Of a DNA stretch of 64,000 nucleotides, positions 23,851-34,500 are shown piece after piece. Each line of letters begins with the position of its first letter. Position 1 is the first letter of the stretch. The notes below the pieces were generated by a model. It did not search any database. It had not been told where the DNA came from and saw only the letters and a list, made by a program, of their open reading frames with translations. The stretch lies in contig NC_080577.1 in assembly GCF_029962835.1 (NCBI RefSeq), positions 1,984,001 through 2,048,000 on the forward strand, read 5' to 3'. The DNA is from Magnolia sinica (Eukaryota; Streptophyta; Magnoliopsida; Magnoliales; Magnoliaceae). Position numbers and translations under genes: made by a program.

Positions 23851-25678
23851 GCCGCCCATACATTTTGTACAAGTTAGCTAATACACTCGGCACCACGTAT
23901 GTCAGCATGGCAACAATGAAATGTCCAAGCCATCCATCAAACGAGTACCACTATGTAGATTCCCTATTAAAAGAATCAGGCGTGTCCACTGGCCAAGTGG
24001 GCATAATTAAGTGAACAAATATACAGTTGTGTAAAATCAGCCAATGCTTTCTAACCCATCAACTTACTTTCCGATGCCATGGCACACATACTGAATTGAC
24101 CACCTTTTTCTTTGGGCAGTAACATCTACACGGCGAGGTCCACCTGATGGATGACTTTGTGGATGTTTAACTTGTGTGTCATCGTTGGCATATGTAGGTG
24201 GCATATGCATTAGCTTACTCATACACACGTGCGAGCTTAGCAAACCTCTCCTTACCTAGTAAGATATTCTGTAATGGTAACAGTAATCGTAACAGCCACC
24301 ATCATTACCTTTTGATATGGGTTGTAACGGCCATTACGATCTCTTTTGTTTTAGTTGAAAAAAACTCGAAAAACCTATAGTGGCCTGTAAAGAACCATTT
24401 TAGCCTTTACGGCAGGCATAACGGGCTGTTACGGAGGCTATAACAGCTAGCTGTTATGGATTTTTTCTGGGACAACAATTGCAACCTAGTAATGTGTAAC
24501 AATTTCCACCATTACCTTTATGTAAGGGCCTTTATGACCCTGTAACAACCGTTACGAACCACCATACTAGTGAAGTTGCAACAATAGATTTTTATGCCAA
24601 AAGTGGGATTATAGGCCTTATTTTACTTTTTGTCATTTCTAATGGGTTGTGACATGTTAGTAATGTGGCATGAATCTCCTATACGAGGAAGTACATCTAA
24701 TTCAATATTTTTAAAACAATTTAAACTTACATAGGAACATCTGTTATCGAGCATGGCTGAGGCCAAAGAATGTTTTATATCAAAAGAGATACCGTTGTTT
24801 TTTATTTTTATTTTTATGGTTGTAAGAGACTCATTTCAGTTTGTGCCGCATTTATCAAATTTATATGTGAACTTCAAGGGCTAGGATGTATGCGTAAAAA
24901 GTGCGTGCAATCATCTAGAAACTAATGATATTGGATTCAATGTAAAAGCATCAGTTGACTCTGGATGTAAGGAATATGTATTAGATCTGTGAATAATATT
25001 ATGAAGCATGTAAATAATGTGTATTCTTTTTAAGTGTAATCCTCCCCACACATGGCAAAAATGTATGATCACTGAGACATTGATAAGGTGGCCACCAAGG
25101 GGATGATCTATAGCTCAAACAGTGGAAGTTGGATGAGCTTATTACTAAAAAGCAGGATAACACCGATGATTAAAAATTGCCGACGAAATTCTTGTTCAAC
25201 AGATCGGAGAGGTGGCAGCAATTATTTCCGACGGTTTAAATCCGTCGGACATAACTGTCTGGATTTCTCAAAAAAAAAAAAAAGGACCTTGAATGGATGT
25301 TTTGAATGAAGTCTCCATCATCCTACAAAAAGCATTATTAACAAAAATTATGAGAACAAAAACCATGGATTGGGATTGGAATTGTGATCAAGTTATTATG
25401 ATTAGTGTCAAACATTTAGAAGTGAAAATGCGTCTCTTTGAGAGAAACCTAGTGGGCTTAAATTTTATTAGTCCTTTTTTCTCATTCAACCTTACATAGG
25501 ACATAGAGTTATATTAGGCACATTTTTGCTAACAAGGTGTGATTTTAAGACTAAATTGTATAAGTTGAGACAATGTACATAAAATTTTCTTAAATAAGGA
25601 TGGAGAAGCAATTAGAAATATGGCTTGTGGCTTGTCTAAAGAAACTAACAAGAGAGAATCAGATGAACAAGCAATTAC
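23851..25678. other. Gene-free stretch with GTAACGG-rich and CCGACGG palindromic repeats
   Basis: 24260-24580 is dense in GTAACGGCC/GGCCGTTAC-like words, a dispersed repeat type with inverted symmetry. At 25228-25248 a perfect 7-bp inverted repeat CCGACGG/CCGTCGG encloses TTTAAAT, the kind of word found in subterminal regions of CACTA elements. No gene on the plus strand; the minus-strand ACLB fragment starts just to the right. Confidence 0.4.
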
Positions 25679-25923
25679 CTGTGGGATGTTAAACCGTATA
25701 ACATGACCAGATAGAGTTAAGCCCGGAAACACATCACCCCCAATTGCAATTCCTGCAGAGATGTCAATATATATCTGGAATTTATCAGAGCCTAAGATTG
25801 ATGCACAAAACAGTAGCTCATATATAAAAGCAAAACAATATTGGTTGTGCTGATAGCGATACCTTCATATATTGCATCTGTTACACGTGCAATCGTGTTA
25901 TACAGTTCATTCGACATGCCTCC
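25679..25923 (-). pseudogene. ACLB-like: Two-exon fragment of an ATP-citrate lyase beta-subunit (ACLB) gene
   Basis: Two minus-strand exons, 25863-25923 and 25679-25752, are separated by a 110-base intron with GT and AG ends and matching phase. Joined, they read GGMSNELYNTIARVTDAIYE, then GIAIGGDVFPGLTLSGHVIR, then FNIPQ. This is the succinyl-CoA-synthetase-like part of plant ATP-citrate lyase subunit B, which makes cytosolic acetyl-CoA from citrate. Against the form I remember (GGMSNE, VTDGIYEGIAIGGDVFPGS, TLSDH, RFNNIPQ) it has several substitutions and lacks one of two adjacent Asn codons. I found no other ACLB exons within several kb on either side. Because the intron is kept, it is not a processed copy; it is a genomic fragment, perhaps moved by a transposon. 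Less likely it is part of a gene with very long introns. Confidence 0.75.
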
Positions 25924-28077
25924 CTGAGATTGTAAAAACAAAACTCCAGGACTGATTAGTTTTGCCAACCACAGACTTCAACCAGAATTTCATTATGTGG
26001 TACACCAAAAGGCGATATGTTTCAATTTAAGGTTATAAACAGAAGTTGGGGAGAGAGAAAAACAATGGCCAGCATAGGATAGAGGGTTTTGAGTTTGAAA
26101 CACCCCAAATTGAGTATAGAGGTATCTCTGAATGCAAATTGATTAGTCTATGTCCCAGAACTAAAAGGCAATTTCTGACCGCCTGCACTTTAGTTCAATG
26201 ACAATGTCATCTTGATGCACCTCATATCACAGCTTGGAAACAGGAACAGGCCTGCTTCCATCCATGCACAGGACTGGCGCAGGCTTAGGCTCCTCAGTTT
26301 TTGCAGGAGAGGCCCCTTGGATCAGGGTCAAGCTGGAGCATCTGGCATTCTGGCCTGTTTAAAACTTCGCACTTATTTTGGGCTAGGACAGGCCCGTTGA
26401 GAACCCCAAACAGAATCCATTGACTACAGTCTGTCAAATTATATGAATGTAGGCTTAAAATAGAGGTGAGGTGGAATACTGCATGTGTATCTCCATGAAC
26501 CTGTAATTGATGAATATAATCCACAATTGTATGAATTAGGATGTGACGTGTATTCCAAATAAAAACGAAAAACAAAAACAATGTTTCAATAAGGTGTAGT
26601 CCAAATGAAAACAAAAAAACAAAAGCAATTTTTTCTAAAACACAAAAAATAGAGAGCATCCTTTTGATGAACATCTTAGCAAATCTGTTGAAATGTTCAT
26701 ATAAAGCCATAATCTACCAAAAGTAAACAAGAGAAAAACTCATATTTTTCTTCAAAGTTAAGGGTGGATGGACTAGCTAAGGAGTGAATCAGGGTGCTCT
26801 TTTGGTCTCAGTAAGAGGCAATTACTGCCTTCTGTTCTTCTTTGCTGTTGTATCCTTTTTCCATTTCTTTTCCCAATGAAATCCCTTGCCATTCATAAAA
26901 AAAATAAAAATAAAATACCAGATGTAAATAATTCCAACAATGAGTAAAAGAACCAAAGTATGAGGAAAATGTGCAACAGAGAACTGATTTATGGAGTAAA
27001 GCCATTTCAATTAAAGAACTGGTGCTATCTGAACAAGGCCTATTGAATGACATGTTTATGTCTGTCTTCTCCACCCAAAACAATATCAATTTTGTTTCAA
27101 ATAGGACTTGGAACAAATAAGTATTAATTTCAGCAAAAAAGTATCTTGCATTTCCAAAGACACCCAGATGTATTTCTGAAAATAAAAGAGCTAGCTTCAT
27201 AGCACTATCTAATTCTTAGTAGTGTCGTGTTAGATTATCTGGATGCAGAAATCCTAGGGACCTGCCTGTGCACAAGACATGGAGATCTAGGGTTTAGACG
27301 GCTTACCTAATTGAGACGCCATAGATGCCAGATTAGAATACCAGAAAACCTATGTTGCAATCTTCCTCTCCTTTAGACCAATATACAGAATAATAGATGG
27401 GACTTAGGATTCTATTGTTGTGTAGGATTGGGGACCCAGCTCTCTTTTATATAGAATCTGTAGGGATGAGAGTTTAAATCCCGTCATAACTCTCTCTCCC
27501 ACTGCTCCACATTGCTGTATCCCAGTTCAACTCAAACAGCCCTGTGTAAGGCTATAGCACTCCACCCCTAACGCAGAGTATCTGCGTAAATCACATAGAA
27601 GTGGGGTCCACTAGTTTACATAATCACACAGTCCAACATTCAGATCAATCTAGACTGTTGATCAATAAGGCCCACCTTATAGAGTTCTTACATCTCGGCC
27701 ATCTAATTCTTATGTGCCTATCAAATGTGAACTATTGCTCTGTTTTTCACTCAACTTTGAGTTAACCATCCATTTTTGTTAGCCAACATCTTGAGAAATG
27801 GCACATCCACATGATGGCATAGGAAAAAGTGACTAAGTTTGATCAGTGTGAACAAGTTCTACAAGTATGATGATGTTTTGGTGTGAATTTCTACGGAACT
27901 CCATGAAGCATGTCATAGTAGCATTGCTCAAGAAGCTCTCTATATTTTTTTGGACCACACTATGGTTTGCATTCAACACATTTTCTTAATGGTGGTCAAT
28001 CATCCACCACATAACAAGCATGTGTGCATGACAAAATGCACCATTTAAATTATTATCTTGTGTGGACCGAGCATAAC
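25924..28077. other. Gene-free stretch
   Basis: No further ACLB exons were recognised. At 26240-26400 GGCCTG/CAGGCC-rich wording suggests a hAT-like relic (ends near GGCCCGTTGAGAACCCC). At 27440-27480 CTCTTTTATATAGAATC resembles an LTR or gene TATA region, without supporting features. At 27560-27900 there are diverged MITE arms. Confidence 0.35.
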
Positions 28078-28197
28078 TAGTGTTGTCAATGTGCTAGGTT
28101 GGGCTAAGAAAAAAGAAGAAGAATAGGCTGCCTGAATATTAGAAATATTTCTGGGCCAAAACTGAAACCAGGACAGGTCCATTGACAACCATGCCTA
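28078..28197. mobile_element. Small hAT-like MITE
   Basis: TAGTGTTGTCAATG at the left faces CATTGACAACCATGCCTA at the right, an imperfect terminal inverted repeat of about 17 bases. It is 120 bp long with no coding capacity. TAG.G.TGTCAA ends are common among plant hAT elements. No target-site duplication is seen. Confidence 0.45.
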
Positions 28198-28691
28198 ACC
28201 CAAAGATCACACTGATTGAAACACATCTAATTTTCCCATTCAGCCCATGATGCTGAAGAAAATGAGCTCCTCTTCACCACTGCCTATTGAATTTATACAT
28301 GTACCAATTCTTAGCTGTCCATTTAATGGAACAGATTGGACAGTTAGGATGTTCAGTTGGTGTAATTTTCATAAAATGCGCTCCATCCACAATAAAAACC
28401 ATATTTTGGTGGTTCCATTGAGATCTGTGCTTGTCATATGTGCAATGGATGACTCGCCAACATTTAAATAATGGCAAATGCAAACCGTAATCCTTTCACT
28501 GTATTTTGGGTTTTCAAGGTTGATTAGTAGCTCACATGACACAAAATGGAATTAAGACTAATGACCATCTTTTAATCTTTATGTAGATTCTCGCTTGGAG
28601 AACGAGAGAAACATATCACACTCTTCTACTGGTGAATCCTCACTGTTAATAAGCATAAGGCTTAAAGAAATTACAATTAAGTTGAAGTCTT

Positions 28692-29035
28692 AATGCCGGG
28701 GCATTTTCACATTGGGCTTGAGTGGGGTGGCCTATGGGATGCAGGGGCACACTTAGGGTGGGCAGCCCATGGAACCCATGAATTTGGGGCCTGTGTGAGG
28801 TGGAACCTATGGATTTAGGGCCCATGAGGTGGGTTTGGCCAATGACCTAACTTATTGATTTGGAGCGAGATAAAGAAATTAATTCGCCATGCTCTATTAG
28901 TTTGAGCTTTTAGAGTAAGTGGTTAATTGTCCTGCATCAAATTGGCATCAAAACGGGAGGTCTCGTGTTCAAGACTCCTTACTAGGACTGATTAATGTGG
29001 GAGATACGTGGTGTCGGGTGCATTAGCTGACTTCT
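28692..29035 (+). mobile_element. TRIM-like repeat, copy 2, with primer-site-like sequence
   Basis: The part up to 28939 matches copy 1 at 22264. It ends TGCATCA and is followed by TTGGCATCAAAACGGGAGG (28942-28960), which resembles the initiator-Met-tRNA primer-binding site TGGTATCAGAGC of plant LTR elements. GTCTCGTGTTCAAGACTCC follows, which also resembles a SINE B box, so both readings remain open. Confidence 0.5.
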
Positions 29036-29234
29036 ACAAGTGTATAGAATTTGCAAAGCTCAGGTAACAAAATGTCCCATAGAATTCCATCTGCACTTCA
29101 CCCTAAACATTATTAAAACCTTATGCCATGTGGGCCCACTTGCAGATGAGGAGAGGATCACAATATTTAATCTGTACATATTCCCACAATGGCCCATCCA
29201 TCCAAGGTGGCTATGTACCAGGTGATTCAAAATT

Positions 29235-29715
29235 CATTTAGAATTTGGGTGATTTTATACTCATTGGAAAGATAATTTGATGAACTTTCAAATGACTTTA
29301 TAATCACCATTTTTTTAACACTATTTGATTACCCAAAAGTGATTTCTATGTTCATCAAGGACATTAAATTGCTGGTACGTACTATGGATCATTGGTCCCA
29401 CAAAAATAACTCATAACTCCCTCATTACATGTCTGACTTGGATGATCTTATACACCTTGGAAATATAATTTGATGAAATTTTAAATGGTTTTAAAATCAT
29501 CTCATTTAGACACCATTAAATTGCCTAAAAGTGGGCCCAAAGTTTATCAAGGACTGTGGATTGTCGGTACGCAATATGAATCACCAATCTGATGAAAATT
29601 GTCATAGCTTCCTCATTACATGTTTGATTTAGATTATATTGTGCTCGATGAAAAGATAACTTGATGAACTTTCAAATAGTTTTGGAATCATCTTATTTAG
29701 ACACCATTTTCTATT
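29235..29715 (+). repeat. Tandem repeat, about 191-bp period, roughly 2.5 copies
   Basis: The anchor ATAATTTGATGAA (or ATAACTTGATGAA) lies at 29272, 29464 and 29655. Around it, TTTTAAATGG/TTTCAAATG, CACCATT.AATTGCC.AAAAGTG, ATCAAGGAC and CTCATTACATGT recur in the same order. Copies are diverged by perhaps a quarter of positions. Confidence 0.7.
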
Positions 29716-30737
29716 AAAATATTTATTTATTTTAACATTTATTACATTTATTCATTACAACATTCTTCTATTACAAAATTTATCGAATACAACATTCTTC
29801 AATTGCAAAAATTTATCCATTACAACATTCTTTAACACCCCCATTCCTTTCATAACTCTCACCATTTATACCAAACACAATAAAAAAAACTATAAGGGGA
29901 ACCACCACACTCTCTTTTTTTTCACAAACTCTCACCATTAATACCCACAAAAAAAAAGGAAAAAAGAGATACAACGCACAAAAGAATACACATTTTCCTG
30001 CCATAGCTTCTATGTTAGAGATTATGGACAGAGAAATTAAAAAAAAAATTCTTTTTCTTGTGCCTGAAGCTTCACTAGAGGTTAGCCGGAATTTTTCATT
30101 GTCGCCGGGGAGTGCAATGTTCGTCTGCATGATTAATAATCATCAAAGAGGCTTCAACTCTTCGTGTGGTCCCCTCCTGTGGAAAAAAAAAAAAACAAGA
30201 AGAAAGAAGAAAAGGCCAAGAGGTATTCCTACGTTAGGGCCCAACCTTTCGAACCCATATGAGACCCTATGTGGGCTCTGCTAGCCTATCTTGGAGCAAA
30301 TTTAACCCATTCACATGAAAGAAATTTTAATTTCATGCCATTGGCTTAAATTTGAAAGCAAAACTCATCACTAATTAACCATATCGGATGAAATAGTTTG
30401 AAATTAATACACAACATTAATGTAATTGTAGACTACAGTTAGTTTTTTTTTTTTTTTTTTTGAAATGGCCCTATTATGAATTCCTAGTTGGCCGATGAAA
30501 GTAAACGAATTAGATTGATGGAGAGGTGGCCTTAGTTATTGATGCAACGGGTCCAAATTCCATTCTAAAAAGCTCTCTTCTCATGACTAACGAAAAAAGC
30601 TATCGATATAAGGAGAAATGGCTGACGGAGAATATCTTCATCCCTGGAAAAGCTAAATTCTGCCCAAATGGCTGAAGATATAATGGCTTGAGATGCCAGC
30701 ATGATAATTGAAGGGGGCGGATTTATTGCAGGGAGTT

Positions 30738-31225
30738 TATGCTAAAGGCTTTTGCAGGACACTGGGTGAGGGCCACTAAGATGTTTGTGAAACTTTCACC
30801 CTGTTCATTCATTTTGAGAGTTCATTTCAGGATATGAGATAAAAACTTAAGGTGGATATAAAAATAAAGTCGGTCACACGAGAGAAAAAATTGTAAAAGA
30901 AAGTCCTACTGTGGAAACCTTCCTGAGCTTTGCCGTGATGTTTATATGCCATCCAAACCGTTTATAAGATCACTACCACTGGGATGAAATGAAAATACCA
31001 AGAAAATTGCCCTACTCAAAATTTTTTATGGCCACAAGAATGTTTCAACGATTCACACTGAATCCCCGCTGTTTCCTCTCGTGTGACCCACTTAAGTTTT
31101 GGATACACAGCATGTTTGGTTTCATGTCGTAAGATGATCTCTAAGAACGGATAAACGGGGTAGATTCTTACAAACATTTCGGTGGACCCCACCCAGCATC
31201 CTTGCGCAGGAACTTCCTGCGAAAG
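30738..31225. mobile_element. Foldback MITE just upstream of the TH1-like gene
   Basis: The left end GCAGGGAGTTTATGCTAAAGG and the complement of the right end (GCAGGAAGTTCCTGCGCAAGG) match with few differences. ACACTGGGTG and its counterpart CACCCAGCAT follow inside. The interior has GTGATGTTTATATGCCATCC and GTGTGACCCACTTAAGTTTTGG. The element ends about 150 bases before the start codon of the TH1-like gene, so it lies in that gene's promoter or 5' untranslated region. Confidence 0.55.
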
Positions 31226-31373
31226 GCTTTCACCGGAAATCCAGGCTGTTTTAACTTCAGGAATACGCGATTAATCGCGAATCAAAAGCAAGCAGAGCAT
31301 CGCAGAAGAGCTGGAAAATCCCAAAGAGAGAGTCGGAGCAGATAGAGGGAATAAAACCCTAGCGCTGCCATTA

Positions 31374-31506
31374 ATGGGGTTGAAGAAAGTTGGAAGTAGA
31401 GAAGCTTCTACTGAAAGAGAGCTCCAAGGCGATTATCTCAACATCCCTTCCCATTTTCCCTTTCTCATCCGGATTTTGCAAAAGCAAGGTATCCCTGCGC
31501 TTCAGC

Positions 31507-31539
<33 letters not shown>

Positions 31540-34500
31540 TCCATCCCAGTCGTTTATCGGGAGGGACTCAACGTGTAGATTATTTGGCTGGAAAATCAAG
31601 CTGGTAAACTATCAGATGAATTAGACAACCAACAGTGTTAGAAAGACTTGCACGGCTAGCGTTTGACGGATCTGATTTTCTGATCGGGTCATCTAAAAGG
31701 TGGGTCGCACCTGATACGCGGTTCGGATGTTGTCCATGTAAACTATCTAGCACTGTAAATTCTTTCATGAATGAACCTTTTCAAAGAATCCAATTGCGTG
31801 GTAAGCAAACAATTGCATTTGCATCTGAAGTTGCATTTCCTTGGGGCCTGTTTGGTTGTCGGCTTATGTGTTTCCGGAAACACATGTCCCGGGTTTTCCC
31901 AGGAAAAAAAACGTGTTTGGTCCAACCAATTTTTGTGGCTGTTAACTTCCCCGAACCCAGCACACCTTTTCCCAGCAATTCCCAGAAACTACGTTTTTTT
32001 TTTCTTCTGGGGAATTCATTTTTGGGAGAAGCTGGGGAGATTTTGGCTAATATCCAATGGAACGTTCACTTTTCTGGCTGTTGATTGGATGGCTATCATT
32101 GCCCTATCCAATTGTTTTTTAGAAGGATGGCTGATTGAAGGTGGACCTAACATGATGAAAGGTCCAGATAAGTATGGACTGTCCATTTTCCAAGTCATCA
32201 CTCTCATGGCTAGCACTATCCAATCATGATAACTTTTGATGGGATGGGCGATCAAAGGTGGGCTCCACATGATGAACAATGACAAGGGCTTTTTTAGTAT
32301 TATACATATGGATCGTTCATTTCCTAGAAATTGATCAGATGGTTAGAATGATCCAATCGAAGAATTTCTTTGGGATGGATGGATAATCAAATGTTCAACC
32401 TGATGCTCTATATCATTGATAAGACCATTTCTAGCATAATAGATATGAACTATTAATTTCCCACCCATTGATTTGATGGTTAGGATCATAAGATCAAAGT
32501 TATTTTTGGGAGGGCTGGGCAATCAAAGGTGGGTCTCACATGGTGTACAATGATAAGGCCTTTTGTAGTATGATTACATAGACTATTGATTTCCCATTCA
32601 TTGATTGGATGGTTAGATGATTTGTTTAACCGATACAAATTGTGACCTGGATCTCGCGGATAACTCGATTCCAGCCAATGATGACGCTATAGCCTCAATC
32701 CGATTAATACTGAACAAATTAGTGCCTGTAATTTGTGAGGGTCGTTCTAGTTATATAAGAAATCGTTGATTAATAATATGATAAGGGTCTGTTTGGGAGT
32801 GTGGATTTGGAACCCCCTTGATTCGGAATGTAACATCCCGAATTTTCACGGCCAGAGTTTATACTTGTGTTTGAGAAAACCGGGTGTTAATGATATATAA
32901 ATTGGATGCCTTAAAAATCGCACTTAATTTTTTTTCTTCCATTTAGATCACTTCTAGATACATTCATGGAGGTAACATTCACGAGAATAAAATCGACTGT
33001 ATTTATTATTCATTAGAGTAAAGAATTCAACAAATTATCAAATGCTCTCTCAATGAGAGCTTATTATATTATCGAGTTCGCAGCGAAAGTATAAAACTAA
33101 ATAATAAAACTATTTTCTTATTCTTTCAGTATAATTTGTCATAGGGAAATGGTTCTCTAGGTCTTCAATCTGTACATCACCTGCATCATCTGTACGGTTG
33201 GAGAGGGTCAACGCCCTACTCACGGTGATAGTTATCCTTTAAGATTATCAATAATTCAAGAGATTCATAAAAGTAATATGAGGATATCAGAATGCGCAAA
33301 CAACTTACATGAGATGAATACCTAGCAAAGTGTGTGCAGTTCATCATACATAGTGATCATTACAATGTGAAATATGATTCATAGAAAATCCGGATCGCCT
33401 CGCATTCTCACACTACGGAGATTCACCGGCACGTCCGACGCTACTGTAGATTTACGTGAACACCTCGAGGCGGCACAACACATGAGTCGGATGAATTACG
33501 TGACACGATTTGTTCATGGAGTGATTATTTGCGACATCCAATTCTGGAAGTGATGTAACACGCATTGCGAATTACTTACATCGATTTGTGCACCACTACC
33601 CAAAACCCATGGAATTACGCGTCGACCAAGAGGGTCTCTACTCAGAGCGCATTACGTCCATGATATAATAATTGAATCACTAGTTGTGATACCTCTTAAC
33701 ACATCACTTGCACTTATAAAGAGCATAAGCCAAATCATGAGAGTTTTGGAATATCAAGACACATCCCCAAGCCTTAAAGGTAAATAGCACAAATCTAGTA
33801 AAATAAGGAAGAGAGTAACAATGACTAACTCACAAAGAGGAGAGTGAGAATGGTCAACTCAATAAAAGGAGAGTAGCAATGGCTAACTTAACAAATTAGA
33901 AGAGTGACAATGGCCAACTCAATAACAAAGAGAGTGGCAATGGGCTACTCAATAAAGAGAAGAGTAGCAAGGATTAACTCAACAAATTGATAAAGGTAAG
34001 GGCAAGGCCTGCATCTATCGCTCCACATAAATTTATAAAGATCACTTGTAATTGACATCATATCATAATTCCCAAAAGGCTAGATAATTGTTGATGATAA
34101 AATAATTGCAGGAAGAAAATCATAGCAATATGAAAACATAGTATGCAATAGGTAAGATAAAGCATGTCAACTTAAATTACCGTAAGCTTAAAGGATAAAA
34201 CCCTCACCTCGGTGGTGATGTCGTTCCTTAAGTTAGATGTTCAGGGGCGTATGATTAGGTTCCACCATATTCGCCTGGTTTAAATTGATTACATTAAATG
34301 TTAGATTAGAATAGGGAAAAAGGCATGATCTAAACCATTCCTCAAACGGGTTTACAGGTTGCCTAAGTTGATAGGCTTTCAACTTATGTGTTTTAGGCCT
34401 TTACCATCATCGATTCAACTTGGCCTATAAATGGATTCTCATTGTTGAAGGATAGAAAAATTCTGGAAAGGAAAGGAAGGATAGAAAATAAGAGGAGTTA

